Below are positions 44,815 to 57,502 of a stretch of DNA of 64,000 bases, piece after piece. Under the pieces are notes generated by a model that ran no database searches, was not told the DNA's origin, and was given only the letters and a program-made list of their open reading frames with translations. The translations under genes and the position numbers were made by a program. Within the stretch, counting starts at the first letter, position 1. Each line of letters starts with the position of its first letter. The DNA is from Proteles cristata cristata. Taxonomy: Eukaryota > Chordata > Mammalia > Carnivora > Hyaenidae. The stretch covers positions 186,001 through 250,000 of the forward strand of contig JAESUZ010003882.1 of the NCBI GenBank assembly GCA_017311185.1, given 5' to 3'.

Positions 44815-45640
44815 TTGAGATAATTTATTAATGCATCATTCATACACCAGAAAAGTCACCCTTTTAAAGTATGCAGCTCAGTAGTTTTTAGTATATTCCT
44901 GGAGTTCTGCAACCATTATTGCTATCTAATTTTAGACCATTTTTATTACCCATTTTTATTCTTTTATTAAAAAGAAATTCCATACCCATTAGCAGCCACT
45001 CTTTAGTCTCCTAATCTGAACCCCCAGCAGCCGCTAATCTACTTTGTCTCTGTGGATTTGCCAATTCTGGACATTTCATATAACTGGAATCCTACAATCC
45101 ATGCCTTGTGTCTGACTTCTTTCACTTTCTGTAACCTTTTCAAGGTCCATCCATGTTGTAGCATACATCAGTTCTTCCTTTTTATGGCTGATAAATATTC
45201 CATTGACTGGATGTACCACATTTTATTGATTCAATCTTCAGTTGATGAATATTTCAGTTGTTTCCACTTTTTGGCTACTATGAATATTGCTGTGAACATT
45301 CATATGTGTACGAGTTTTTGTGTGAGCCTACATTTTCACTGCTCTGGGTATATATACCTAGGAGTCGTAGGGTGACTCTGCGCTTAACTTTTTTTTTTTT
45401 AAAGTAATCTCTACACCCGACATGGACCTTGAACCTATGACCCCGAGATCAAGAGCCGCATGCTTTATTGACTGAGCCCGTCAGGGACCCGTGTCTTTAA
45501 CTTTTTAGGGAATGGTTGAACTGTTTCCCAAAGTGGTTACACCATTTTACATTACCAGCAATGTGTGAGAGTTCCAATCTGTCTCCGTCTTCTCCGATTC
45601 TTGTTTCTTTCCATTTTAAATTATTTAATTTTAATAATGC
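44815..45640 (-). mobile_element. Old L1 3' end, interrupted by a SINE
   Basis: Antisense landmarks 'ggtccatccatgttgtagca', 'ttggctactatgaatattgc' and 'ggttacaccattttacatta'. The SINE at 45388-45491 splits it. Confidence 0.8.
45388..45491 (-). mobile_element. Old short carnivore SINE inside an L1
   Basis: 'tttttaaagtaatctctaca', 'catggaccttgaacctatga' and 'gactgagcccgtcagggacc'. Flanks 'cttaacttttt' and 'tttaacttttt' look like a diverged duplication. Confidence 0.85.
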
Positions 45641-45999
45641 TATTTTTTTTTTTTAACAACCAGCTTGCAAAATCTTTCACCACCGTCTGCGCTCACGGGC
45701 TGGTGTGAGCCAGCCTGAGCACACGCCTGCACGCAGCCTACGGCAAGAGGTCCCGACATCCTTCTCTGTAGTTAAGTTCCATTTCTGTTCTGCTGACAAG
45801 AGCAATACTCGATAGATTTCTATTTCCTTCTTCTTACAACCTTCCTATAGAAAACCGAAACCTTAAAAGGTCTCAGATTTTCTTCTATTTTGGAATTAAG
45901 AAGAGTTCGGATTCTGGAGGATCACAGACTTTTCAGCTCCCACCAGCACCCTGGGAAGAACAGAGCGTTCCTCTCCTACATGTGTGTGGAGAAACAAAA

Positions 46000-47350
46000 A
46001 TAAAAAACAAAATGTATCTTCCTGACACCCAGACAGATCTTCTGGATGAGCTCTCAAGCAGTTGCTTCAACAGGGCAAACAGCTGTGGTCTGTTTTCAAC
46101 ATAATTTGATGTAATCAGGGTTAATTTTGATGATGCAGTAACTCTGAAGACTGTTTTTTAACTGGATTACTGTTGGGTCAACAATCATGTGCTATTACAT
46201 TTAGTGGCTGAAACAAAAGCCAGAATTAAAACAGCTTCCCCCCAGCCCCTTCTAAATGACAGCCCCGCTGGGATTAGGAATTATGAGGCACATTTAACAC
46301 AATTAACTAAAAAAGGAAAGTAGTTGCAGTCAAATTACATGCAGGCTTCTCCAAGGTCCAGAGTGTTGACTACGCAAAGACTGGAAACTTATTTGTTGCT
46401 GTTTTCTTTTCCTAGAGTGATTAGAAATATGTTGGCAGTAATTATTATAACTTAACGTTTTCATAACATTCTAGGAAAAAGCCCTCAGATTTTCTTCAGA
46501 AAAAATTTTCCTCAAATGATGATTTTAGCAGTTTCCAGTTCCCTATTTTCCATGCATGTTTTCAAAATGATTATTTTAAGCGAGGACTAGATTCAGGGTG
46601 CGGCATGCCAGGGCTGAATGAATATGGTACACAAAGCTCTAAACACATTTGGAACTGTTTCTGAAGAGCAAAATCTTTTATCTTACTTTCATTGTTTATG
46701 GCCGGACAACAGCAGGGTCTGAGATGGTCTAGGCACACGTGTTTTACTTAGTCTCTTACAGTCAGCAGTTTTGGCTAGTCTGAAGCCCAGCTCAGGCTCA
46801 TGACAAAGGCCATTCTTACACATTTCTGTTAAGATTCTTCAAAAATAGATGTCTTGGGAAGCTGCCAAATGTATTGGTTCTTCAAAACCTCTCTAATCCA
46901 ATTTTGTAGTTCAAAAAAGGTCTGATATTTGTCCAACCCCCCTCCCCCCCCGTAAATAAGTGTCCATTCATTTGTTTTTGTGACTTAGGGTATCAAGAAA
47001 CTTGAAAAGCAAAGAAGTCACTGATCCTCCTATGGCATCTTATCGATCAGGAATTTCTCATCTAAATAATTTCCTGATTAACATGTATTCTGGGATAATG
47101 TGGGGGTGTGACTAAAGGTAATGGAAGCACAACCACAACAACAACAAAAAGTAATGAGAATTCTTTCCATAAGTCAGATAGTGTATTAATGTTCTCTCTT
47201 AGTTGCAAAAGCAGATACCTGTTCTAAATTTGCTTAAGCCCCAATAGGAAATTTATTGGTAAAAAAATGAGGCACATCCCATGGAACCCAAGAAAAAGTT
47301 GAAATAATCTGGCCCCGGGAAGGTTAGTAACTGAAGACTAAATATAGCAA
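46000..47350. other. Repeat-free AT-rich stretch, possible conserved non-coding DNA
   Basis: No retroelement was recognised. 46030-46560 contains several homeodomain-type cores (GGATTA, TAATT) and reads as preserved, low-CpG sequence. Function is unknown. Confidence 0.35.
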
Positions 47351-47359
47351 AAACTAGGC

Positions 47360-49770
47360 AGCCAGTTTGTGTGTGTGTGTGTCTGTCTCTCACAGGCCAT
47401 CTGGTTTTTCATCTCTGAGTATGTGTTTCATTTCTTTCTCTCTGCAGACTGCCTTCTCTGTCTCTTCAGGCACACGGCTGCTCTACATTTCCTAAGTTTA
47501 TGTATTCCTGGTTCAAGCAACCAGTCCAGACTTTCTAGTGTTCTCAATCCCACTTTTCCAAGAGAAAATGACTGGCTCGTGTTGGGTCAGGTATCCACTG
47601 CCAGTAGAGTCAGCAAAGGAAGCTCCTGTCCCCAGTGTGTCTGCTGGGATCCACCGGCTAGGGTAGGGGTGGGGGGAATTCTCAGAGGAGGAATGGGTTT
47701 GATAACTAAATTGACACCTCGCCAAGTATTTGTGAGAGGCATGAAAATCAATCTACTTTCTTTCAGGACTTACCCAGTACGTATCATCTGAAACTATGAA
47801 AACACTTAGAAAGGCATATACTCCATCCAAATGCAAAATATATATTCAACGATATGTTACTTAGGAAAGGTCATTTATGTCCTTATATAATTCTCAAGAA
47901 GGATTTCTGAGAACCTACTACTATAAGTTCAGCATACGGACACTGAGATGAGTAAGACCAGGGTCTTAAGAAGTTCAGGGTGTTTCTGGGGAGAGAAGTA
48001 GGTAGGGAGGGATCTACAGTAGAGTGTTGACAATGTTATAATAAGAGGTATGTTCAAAAGGTTGTGGGAGCAGAGAGAAATTATCAACCAGCTGTATGGG
48101 AAATGAAACTCAACTCTTAGGTTTTACATATTTAGGGGTGCCCCACAGAGATAGGCACAGAGTTAGCATTAATTAACATTTGCTTAATTAATGACGCACG
48201 CAGTAGCTACTTCAATTTGGAGGCAGAAAGCCTGTCTAGATTTGGAGAGCAAGATTTGGAGAACACTAAATGAAAATCTGAGCAACTCTAAGTTCATCTG
48301 AGACTTGCTCTGAATTTCACCCATCAATCAAATATCTTCATTTGTTATTTACTGAGCACGTACTGTGGGCATGGACATGGGTAAGTGCTGGTTATGTAAT
48401 GAAAAACAGTACAGCGAGGTTCTTGAGAAGTCTAGTTACTATACTCCAGAAGCAACACCAGGAGAGATGCCCTAGAAACTCACCTTCACTAACAGCTCCT
48501 AAAGATAAATTATTAGTTTCAGTAATTACTAGTTGTCTGATGGACATATTTCCTTTTTTTTTTTTTTGATACCTCAATAACACCTAATGCATTCATTCAA
48601 GAGTTTTTTCATGAGTACCCACTATGTGCCAGATACTCTCCAAGGCACTGCAGATACAGAGATGGATGTGCTCTCTCTCCTCTGTGTTTCGGAGCTCTCG
48701 TTCCGGCAGAGAAGACAAATGGCAGAGTAATATGGCTGGGATTTGCATGTGGTGCTCAGGGAGTATAATGAAAGGAGTCTGGAAGGCATTGTCCAACCAT
48801 TGGTATCTTGAAGTACAAGCAACATAAACATGTGAAAATATAGAAATCCTAGCTGCATTTTGGAGCATCACCCCTCCTGAAATAAAGACTCCCAGCCTCA
48901 GATAGTGTGATTAGAGCTGTAATATTTTGATTCTGGGTGACTAAGAGGTGACAGGTGTGTAGCCTGGGAAAGCCACACAAGCCCATCCACAGGCATGTGG
49001 AGACAAGCACTGCTGTGTCAGAATGCAGGGTATAGTCCAACTCGACGGGCAGGACAGCAATCCATTGAGGGCTGCTAACCCAATGGAAAAAAGTTAATCA
49101 AGAGCTAAATGACAGTCAAGCACCAAAACACAGAAGTTTCCAGTTTCCACACATGGTAATTTTGTGGTTGGTGATCAATGAATAACCCACTCCTAAGTCT
49201 TCTCAGAAACACTAAGCATACATAAGAGCCTTCCAGAATAAGTTAGTACAGCAGATATTTGTTTCAATAAAACTGACCTATCTCATGGTGGGGGGGGGGG
49301 GAGGGGAGTAGGCTGGAAAAAGGAAGTGGGAGAATCTGGATGTTGATACATTACTGGACGTTGCAGGAATCAGAGTGGGAGAGATACAGATACATAGGGG
49401 GAAAAACACGGGTGAGGCAGTGGGCAAGAAAAGGAGGAAAAAGATCTAGGTCAAGAGGTGTGGTAGGCTCCACGCTGCATGGATTTAAGAGTAACATCAC
49501 TCTGTGGGCTGGCTTTCCCTCCTTGATACAGAGGCATAAAAACCAGGCCAAAGATGCAGGCAGAACAATCAAAAATAGTATGTTCTTCAATGAGCAGATT
49601 TGGGTAATTATTACCTTTTACTGTAAAAATATTAAAACTTCACTGAAACTTTCTCACAGCATGGAATTAAACCACCTACATTAGGATCACTCAGGGTGAC
49701 TGTTTAACATACGTAAAATGTGGGCTGTTCCATCTACTGAATCAGACTTTCTATGGCAGGACCAATGTAA
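47360..49770. other. No gene recognised; old repeats likely
   Basis: 47900-48080 and 48590-48760 ('cactatgtgccagatactct') resemble an unnamed old interspersed repeat. A G run lies at 49290-49301. The 47369-47791 open frame has no recognisable domain. Confidence 0.45.
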
Positions 49771-49780
49771 TGTGCATTTT

Positions 49781-50030
49781 TAAAAAATAATTATTTATTT
49801 ATTTATTGGGGGAGAGAGACAGAGACAGAGAGACACGGGGGCGGGGGGGGGAAGTACATGTGTGTGCAAGCAGGGGAGGGGTAGAGAGAGAGAGGAAGAG
49901 AGAATCCCAAGCAGGCTTCACACTGACAGAGCACAGCCCAACACGGGGCTCAATCTCACTAACTGTGAGATCAAGACCTGAGCCCAAATCAAGTGTTGGA
50001 TGCTTAACCCAATGAGCCACCCAGGTGCCC
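49781..50030 (-). mobile_element. Carnivore tRNA-derived SINE with expanded GA/G tract
   Basis: 'taattatttatttatttatt', a long GAGACA/GGGGG tract, 'acacggggctcaatctcact' and 'aatgagccacccaggtgccc'. Confidence 0.93.
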
Positions 50031-50489
50031 CCTGAATTTTGTAATAAGCTCCGCTGGTGATTCTTCTTCAAAATAACCCTAGCAAAGACCATACGCAATA
50101 GGGGTCCCTGAGGCAAGGTATATATCCCCTTTAACTGTGTGTGTGCAGTCCAGCACTGGACCTGGTACAGTGAGTGCTCAGTAAGTTTACTGAACTGAAC
50201 TGAATACACCAAAGAAGTTTTAAGAGAAAAAGTCACTCAATTCCACTGCCTTGAAATAGGTGATTTCATTTTTCCCCCAATGCTTCTAGTCCATGTACAC
50301 AGATTTTACACTACTGGTCACTGTACACCACTATTTAACATTTCTCGACACATTTCCTCTTATAATTTTTAATGGCTGTAAAATATTTCATTCAATGTGC
50401 AACAGGTATCTTAGTTGATACAGACTGAGTTTTGAAAGGGTTTCTCTCAGGAGATCTTACATGTGTGCAGTGCTTTGCACAGTTCTGTT

Positions 50490-50609
50490 TCTCACAACAC
50501 TTTGTAAGAGAAGGACTACCCTCACTCTGCAGGTGCTGGCCAAACCCACAGGTAAAATCACCTGCACAAGGTTCTGCAGCTCAAAAGTAGAGCGTCATGA
50601 CTTAAATCA
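50490..50609 (-). repeat. MIR fragment
   Basis: 'aggtaaaatcacctgcacaa' and 'gttctgcagctcaaaagtag' follow reverse MIR. A SINE begins directly after. Confidence 0.5.
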
Positions 50610-50811
50610 GAGGGGCATGTGGGTGGCTCAGCGGGCTAAGTGTCCAACTCTTGATTTCGGCTTAGATCGTGATCTCATGGTGAGAATGAGCCCCGAGTTG
50701 GTCTCCAGGCTCTGTGGTGAGCATGCAGCCTGCTTGAAATTCTCTCCCTCTCTCCCCAGCTTGCATGCATGCACGCACACACACTCACTCTCAACAGAAA
50801 GAAAAAAAAAG
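50610..50811 (+). mobile_element. Carnivore tRNA-derived SINE
   Basis: 'aggggcatgtgggtggctca' head, 'gatcgtgatctcatggtgag', CT-rich tail with CACACA, and an A-rich end. Confidence 0.9.
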
Positions 50812-50814
50812 ATC

Positions 50815-52020
50815 TTTTCTCTCTTTGTCTACTACGTTTTCCAAGACACTAAACATCCACCAGTTTCTGGCAGGAACATGACCCAACAGTTTCCTGATGT
50901 GAAAACCTTAAGTTCAGAATGTAGAAGATGGAAATCACACTTAAAGAGATCACTAGCCAGCTATAGCCTAACTGTACAGGAATGAGTTCCTACCTTTTGG
51001 GACACTGCAAAGATCATGTGTACTGGTGGACATCTTCAGTGAAAAAACTTAATGTTCTTCAAGAACAAATGTGTATGTGATGCAAATCCATTTTTGCAGT
51101 CCCCAAATGAAGGGGGCTGGGATTGCCCTGAACATTTTGAAACTGTAAGATTCCTCAGCAGTTATTATGTACATAGGCAACTACTAGAGGCTGTAAGACA
51201 GCTCGAAAGGAGGCACTGGAGACTTTTAGGCTCTTCTAATATCAAAGCTGGTATCACAGCATATTTGGGTAGCAGCTGAGTGCATAGTGGAGGGAAGCAC
51301 TCCTCTGCCAAGAAAAAGGCCTGATGAATGACCTAGTGGGGGCAGCCCTGTAGAGAAGGGCACATTATCCACCTGGGCAGCCATGGACAGTCCATCCTGG
51401 AGAAGAGAAGGCTGGGGAGAAGAAATGGTGCTGTTGTGTTTCTTATTACATTTGCTAGAGAGGCAGGTTTCAGTATTATCATCAGGTCACAGTTCTCCAA
51501 GGATAGAGAGCTCCTCCTATTCACCAAAGGTACAGGGAGTGGGTAAACTACCAGGAGCTTGGAAAATATAAGAAAGGGCAGTTTATATACCACAGGGGAA
51601 GAAATATGATCTTTAAGAGATTTTTCTTATCCAGGATCCTAGGAAAAAAGCAAAGCAGTTATTGTTGAACCAGTGTGCAGAGAAGGTTGTAAGTCAAAGA
51701 GTCACGGCTACAAATGGCCCAGGTTTTATAAAATACAGTTCTAGCTGTGCATATGTGTATCTGTAGCAAGAAAAAAACCTGTGCTGGATGGGCCCACCAT
51801 GTTTCTATTCTCAGAGCATCATCTTGACATATCAAAGGTTGATCACTTTGGGAGAGGGTATTAATAATCGCCACCAAAGTTCCTGCATCTATCTTTCCAC
51901 GTATATTCTAGGATGAATCTAAAAGTAAGGTAAGTAAGGCAAATATGAGCATAAACTCATTTAAAAAAAAAATGAAACACAGCAAGTCTAAGTACACCGC
52001 CGGGTCCAGGGCCCTTTATT
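50815..52020. other. No gene recognised
   Basis: Intergenic DNA with no identified repeat. Several short open frames lack any recognisable domain. Confidence 0.5.
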
Positions 52021-52037
52021 ACACTTTGTGTTTCTTT

Positions 52038-52259
52038 CTTATTTTTTTTTTTTTAATGTTTTTATTTATTTCTAGGAGAGAGAGACAGCGTGAGCAGGGG
52101 AGGGTCAGAGAGAGAGGGAGTCACAGACTGAAACAGGCTCCAGGCTCTGAGCTGGCAGTCAGCACAGAGCCCGACGTGGGGCTCGAACCCATGAACTGCG
52201 AGATCATGACCTAAGCGAAAGTCGGACGCTCAACCGACTAAGCCACCCAGGAACCCCCA
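52038..52259 (-). mobile_element. Young felid SINE
   Basis: Same signature as 27827 and 43361. 12-bp target-site duplication ttgtgtttcttt at 52026-52037 and 52260-52271. Confidence 0.96.
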
Positions 52260-52534
52260 TTGTGTTTCTTTATATTAGAATGCATTTGAATTCAACCGTC
52301 ATTTCCCTCACACTCTGAAGTCTCTTTCCTCTGTGTAAAACAAGGAAAACAGAGGCCAAAGTGTGTGTTTGTGACATGTCCACTAAACTCTGGGGCTTAG
52401 GATACAAAATTCTTTGGTTACCATAAGCTCTGTGCTTTCAGTTTCTCTGGAGGCTGAGTGGTAAACTTTATTTGCAATCTTACTCTCCCTCGATATTAGG
52501 AATTCCTAATAACCAATCTTCATAACTAATCTTT

Positions 52535-52751
52535 AAAAAAATTTTTTGTTTTATTTTATTTTTGAGACACAGAGAGAGACAGAGTGCAAGCAGGAGAGGG
52601 TCAGAGAGAGAGGGAGCCACAGAATCTGAAACAGGCTCCAGGCTTTGAGCTGTCAGTACAGAGCCTGATGCGTGGCTCAAACCCACGAACCGTGAGATCA
52701 TGACCTGAGCAGAAATCATGCTTAACCAACTGAGCCACCCAGGGTCCCCGA
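52535..52751 (-). mobile_element. Carnivore tRNA-derived SINE
   Basis: 'gttttattttatttttgaga' tail, GA tract, 'gcgtggctcaaacccacgaa' and 'caactgagccacccagggtc'. 11-bp duplication aactaatcttt at 52524-52534 and 52752-52762. Confidence 0.94.
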
Positions 52752-52769
52752 AACTAATCTTTTATTAAA

Positions 52770-55115
52770 TCAAATGAATGTGAGGCACATAAGCTACAGA
52801 AGAACAAGGTCCATAATGCATTGTGGATACATTAAAAAATTTTATAAACTGTAAAGCAATGTTGAACTGATAGTCATATTACTAATAATAATTATGGACA
52901 GTAAAGATGTAGCACAAAGTTACTAAAGAGTCATGAACTATGTTAATTCAATAGCTGCCTGAATGACAGTTTAAGAACCACCTAAACTCCTGACTTCTTT
53001 ACAAAGTTCCCCTGGAAACTCCCACACAGGGTGCTAATAATGGGTGTAAATTCACCAGACTCCAAACCAAACTGGAGCTAACTAGAATGCCCAAGAGGTA
53101 ACTGGAACCCCCACTGATCAGAGGAGTAGGTCAGGACTCCAGGAATGGCAGAATGTCTGGGTTTCTGGAGGTGTGTTGGACATGATTTAATGAGATCTGT
53201 CTTGTGGAAGTCCCATTAATCATTTTCGTGTCAGGTGATTAAGGTTATTTTTTGTCCTGAATGCCTTTTATTTTAATTTGGACTACACACTGGGAAGAAA
53301 GTATAGTCAGATATTACGCCCACCTGTTTTCTTTTTATTATACATACTTTAGATTGCAGACTGAATACAAATATTGATCAGAAGCCAACAAGCCCCACGC
53401 ATTTCTTATCAATTCAATCCAGGCCAATTTGTCTTTCAACTCTGCATTTTTATGTTCTTGCCTCACCACTTACTAAAATAAATATATGAATAAATAGCAA
53501 TCCAATCCAAATAAGCATCTTTCATCTATAATTATCTGAAACAAGAGATTTAAAGAAGAGTAGAGTTAATCCATCTCACCAATGGCATCCTCAATGCCTG
53601 TTCAGTCATGCTTAAATGTCTAGATTCAATTTAAAGAGAGTATGAATGTATAACTTGTAGAGGGACGCTTCTGGCAGATACTGTTGGAGGGACACCAGGT
53701 CAAACAGTCCCTCTGCTGTTTTGTGACAGTCAGTCTCTGGGCTGGGTCAGATGGTGGGAGAGTTATGTCTAAATCTGGAATGGATCACACACAATTAAGC
53801 TCTTGTGAGACTAAAAAAAATCTATCAATGAATGAATGAGAAAGTAAAAGCACAACCTCCCCAGGCCAGAGGACAGTCAAACGGAAAGTAACTATCTTTT
53901 CCCACCTAATTAAAAATTTGAAATGAGAATGGAAATTAATGATGGAAAAACCGTTTCTAAGTTTTAAAATATACAGGCTTTTTCTTGGGTGGCTGGGGTT
54001 GCTATTTTGAGGTGATGTTTGGAAATCTTGGGAAAACAATCTGATTTTTCCCCTCACTGGAAACTGGTTACTCAAGCAAAAGTTAACAGCCTCAAATCAC
54101 CTTTTAACTCACAATTTAAGCCCTATAAGAATACTACTACAGGGTGGGCAGTTCTCAACTTTTATTCATTCTACACAGAATTCTACAATGTTGCTTATCT
54201 GAAGAATTTGGATATTCATACAGCAGCTGACAAGTGGGCATTTTAAAGTCTTCCCTGTAGATGCTGTCTGCCCTGTCAGCAAGTTTAGTTTTGGCATTTT
54301 CATGATCTTTGACACCAGGATCTGTTGTTACTCAATTATCAGTAAAATAAAAGTACCAAGTCGAAGACGTCAATTTTGAGGCTTGTTATCAGTGGCAAGT
54401 GTTTGGCTTCAACCAGATAATCACTGTGTGATCAACTGTAGAGGAAAAGAACGAGTAGGCATGAAAGGTGGGAAACATTGCTGAAGTTGATCAAAAAGGC
54501 AAGAACCTTTGCTGACTTCAGGGGGGCCTTCTCTGTTGCACACATGCACGCACACAATGAACACATTGAAGTCTATTGCAGAACTTTCAGTGATTTGACT
54601 TCACTGTACATTTTTGGGGACCTGATATGTGCTAAAATCAAGTGTAAAGATTAGATTCTAAATCCATCATTATTAGTGACTATCTCCAGCACAGGAGATA
54701 GTCCTGAAAGATTAAGAGACAGAAAAAGAATCCTTAGAGTTGACCTATTTTGAAATGATAGTTCTGCAGGTGAAGTAACTGGAGGGTACAAAGATGATCA
54801 TCCTAGATTAACACTCTCCAGCTAAATCAATGGTGGCTCCGGGATCAGTACCTGGGGTTTCTCTGATTCACTGTTTTTTCTATTACTGTTATTTTTGATG
54901 CCCTACCATCATGTTAACATTATAATGCTATCTGTTCCTCAAAAATCACTGGACACATGATTCTCGAACGCCTTGGAAAATAGTAGTGTCTCCAGGTTGG
55001 GGGTCTGTGAGTGTCTCTGATTCTCACTTCCCAAAATTAATACAGTATCAAGACTTGAATGTCAAATCAATACTGACTGATGTTGCAAATGTTTTAAGAT
55101 GGTTTCTTTATTTTT
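52770..55115. other. No gene recognised
   Basis: Repeat-poor intergenic DNA. A weak MIR-like stretch lies at about 54730-54870. Confidence 0.5.
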
Positions 55116-55119
55116 CTTC

Positions 55120-55395
55120 CAGGTCTAAGGTTAAATATCACCTTTTCAGAGATGCCTTCTCCAGCAAGCTTATCTATGCTTGCCCTGTTCTTTATAAGAT
55201 TTTATAGCATAAGTCATATTCTGAAATACATTTGTTTGCTTACTGATTGTGTATCTTCTCTAATAGACTGTAAATTCCACGAAGGCATGGATCATTTCTG
55301 CCTTGTTCACTATCATTTATTTAGCACCTAGCCCCATTCTTGGCATACTGAATAAGCTCAAATAATGTTTGTTAAACAAACGAATGAATTTATCT
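55120..55395 (+). repeat. L2 3' end
   Basis: 'gatgccttctccagcaagct', 'gactgtaaattccacgaagg' and 'tgaataagctcaaataatgt' match the L2 3' end in order. Confidence 0.8.
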
Positions 55396-55944
55396 CTCTA
55401 GCCCATGATTGAGGCAAGACTTATAAAAGCTCTAATTAACTCTTTTGTCCTGCCCTAAACTTGGTATCTGAGCCCAGCGGATTAAAGTTTTAGGGAAGTA
55501 GATTTTAGCTCAGCAAAAGCTACCAACGAGACAGATTCAGAAATGGAATGAGCTGTTTTGTGGGATCCTAAGGTCTTTGCCAAGAAGTACATGCCCAGGT
55601 ATACAGGGTCTCTGAGCATCAGGCAAAGGTTGGGCCATGAGAACATCTTAGTGACTTCTGTGATTTCCAGCTCTAAGGTTTGGCAGTTCTTATCAGTTGT
55701 TTGCTTTCAGTTAGGATAAAATAAACTCCACATACAAACTCATCGGGAAATAACCTCAGATAAGTTATCTAATGAGATGCAGAAAATTGACTATTTAGGC
55801 ATGCATGCCATTTACCATTATTTGATACATACAAATTCTACTGGGCATACAATTTGCCTGTAAGTCCGTAGATACATAAAACTCAATGAAGACTAAAAGA
55901 GTTAAAAAAAAAATGTAGTATTTCACCGTTTCAAGTCCGTGCAG

Positions 55945-55955
55945 GCGCGCGCGCG

Positions 55956-56018
<63 letters not shown>
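55945..56018 (+). repeat. (CG)n-(CA)n compound microsatellite
   Basis: An 11-base alternating GC run (55945-55955) followed by about 28 AC units (55963-56018). All alternating purine-pyrimidine. Confidence 0.97.
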
Positions 56019-56020
<2 letters not shown>

Positions 56021-56049
56021 TCATGTAACTATATCATCTCTGAGGAAAT

Positions 56050-56150
56050 GATGCATGAGCTCATACAGAGTAAGTGGCTTGTCCAAATCATACGCATAAA
56101 GTGCTACGTTGTCAGGTCTCAAATTTCCAAATCAGCAATCCTCTCAAAAC
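56050..56150 (-). repeat. MIR fragment
   Basis: 'gtaagtggcttgtccaaatc' and 'tcaggtctcaaatttcc' follow reverse MIR. Confidence 0.5.
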
Positions 56151-56599
56151 TCTAATAGCCGATGTTGCTTTCTGAGTCCAGAATTACCCGTCCTTCAGGT
56201 TTAGCTATATTTGCACGCTCATCTTGCATTTGAAACACCTTCTTCCACTTTTCACTGTGGAAAGGTCATATGGAATTTAAAAATATAACTGTATTTTTCT
56301 TTCAGAAAATATTTTAGTATCAAAAAACTACTTTATTATTAGAGAAGTTATAAACATCTCCTATAAACTAATTACAACACAACAGTCATTAGTTAAATAA
56401 TTAATACATTTCATTTGCTCTTTTTATAATTAAAGATCAACAGTTATTAAATGGGACTTTTCTCATCCAGTCTGATAAAAGATTTCAATTCATAACAGTA
56501 GCTTAGTATTAACTCAAGATCCCCAAAAGAATATTTTCTTCTGTAATGTTTAGTAAAGCAGTGAGAATAAGATGGGCATTTATCATAGGTTAAATGGAA

Positions 56600-57014
56600 A
56601 GGGAGAAAAGATCCAACATTTTATTTTTAGCTCCTTGTTGTTTCTCAGAGGTCACAAAGGGCAGTGCTCTAATGGTTAAAGACAAAGTAAAACACACATT
56701 CTCATCTCGTCTTAAGAATCTGAAAGGACCTCTGAGACCACAGTTCAGTTTCATTTTTTCTTAATTGACATAACAAATTTTGAGATTCTACCTGCTGTAA
56801 GTATCTCTTTTTGAGAAAGTTCATCTTTCCATGAATTGCTTTCAACTTTCTAAGAAAATCATGATCATACTTCTATTTTTCATAGGTTATATCTTAGGGC
56901 ATGACAATTACCTACTGAAACTGCATTTCTACACTTCAAATGTGCATTCTCCTGTCTGCATATTCACATGCAGTACTTCTGGCACAGGGTAATTTTCTTT
57001 ACCTGGTCTTCCAG
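56600..57014 (-). other. NARS2: Putative NARS2 3' UTR
   Basis: Sequence directly after the NARS2 stop codon, repeat-poor and AT-rich. The first clear AATAAA on the minus strand downstream of the stop is at 56620-56625, giving a 3' UTR of roughly 400 nt. A second AATAAA lies at 56332-56337 and could be a distal alternative. Which one is used cannot be decided from sequence alone. Confidence 0.6.
56620..56625 (-). terminator. NARS2: Candidate NARS2 poly(A) signal AATAAA
   Basis: TTTATT on the plus strand reads AATAAA on the minus strand, about 390 nt after the NARS2 stop codon. Sequence 15-30 nt further on contains 'tccctttcc' (minus strand) and a TA-rich stretch, with no strong GU-rich element. 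The inference rests on position and hexamer only. Confidence 0.5.
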
Positions 57015-57206
<192 letters not shown>

Positions 57207-57274
57207 TCAGATGCCATGATAGGACTTCACATTTCAAAAATATTTTACAATCATTTGTTATCATCTACATCATT

Positions 57275-57340
57275 TTTTAAATGTTTATTTATTTTGAGAG
57301 AGAAAGAGAGCGGTGGGAGAGGGAGGGAGGGAGAGAGGGA

Positions 57341-57376
<36 letters not shown>

Positions 57377-57502
57377 CCCAAGCAGGTCCCGTGCTGTCAG
57401 AGCCAGAGCCCAACAGGAGACTTGATCTGACAAACTATGAGATCCTAACCTGAGCTGAAATCAAGAGTCTGGCACTCAAATAACTGAGCCACCCAGGCAC
57501 CC
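57275..57502 (-). mobile_element. Carnivore tRNA-derived SINE with long GA tract
   Basis: 'aaatgtttatttattttgag', a (GA)n tract at 57345-57374, and 'aactgagccacccaggcacc'. It sits about 115 bp inside the last NARS2 intron from the terminal exon. Confidence 0.93.

Larger units (their letters stand above)
39621..56599. other. Intergenic region between GAB2 5' end and NARS2 3' end
   Basis: About 17 kb separates the two minus-strand genes. No exon, RNA gene or open frame with credible coding character was recognised. Repeat-poor stretches are 40480-43340, 46000-47900, 50830-52020 and 52770-55080; they may hold regulatory DNA but I cannot name any element in most of them. Confidence 0.7.

Noticed and set aside
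45052..45375. 107-residue plus-strand frame
   Set aside because: Antisense of an old L1 3' region.
47369..47791. 140-residue frame in intergenic DNA
   Set aside because: No domain, no splice sites or exon partners recognised, and low-complexity start from a GT repeat.
57300..57375. Repeated GA blocks considered as a tandem array or CRISPR-like repeat
   Set aside because: They are the purine-rich tail of a SINE. There are no regular spacers, and the genome is mammalian.
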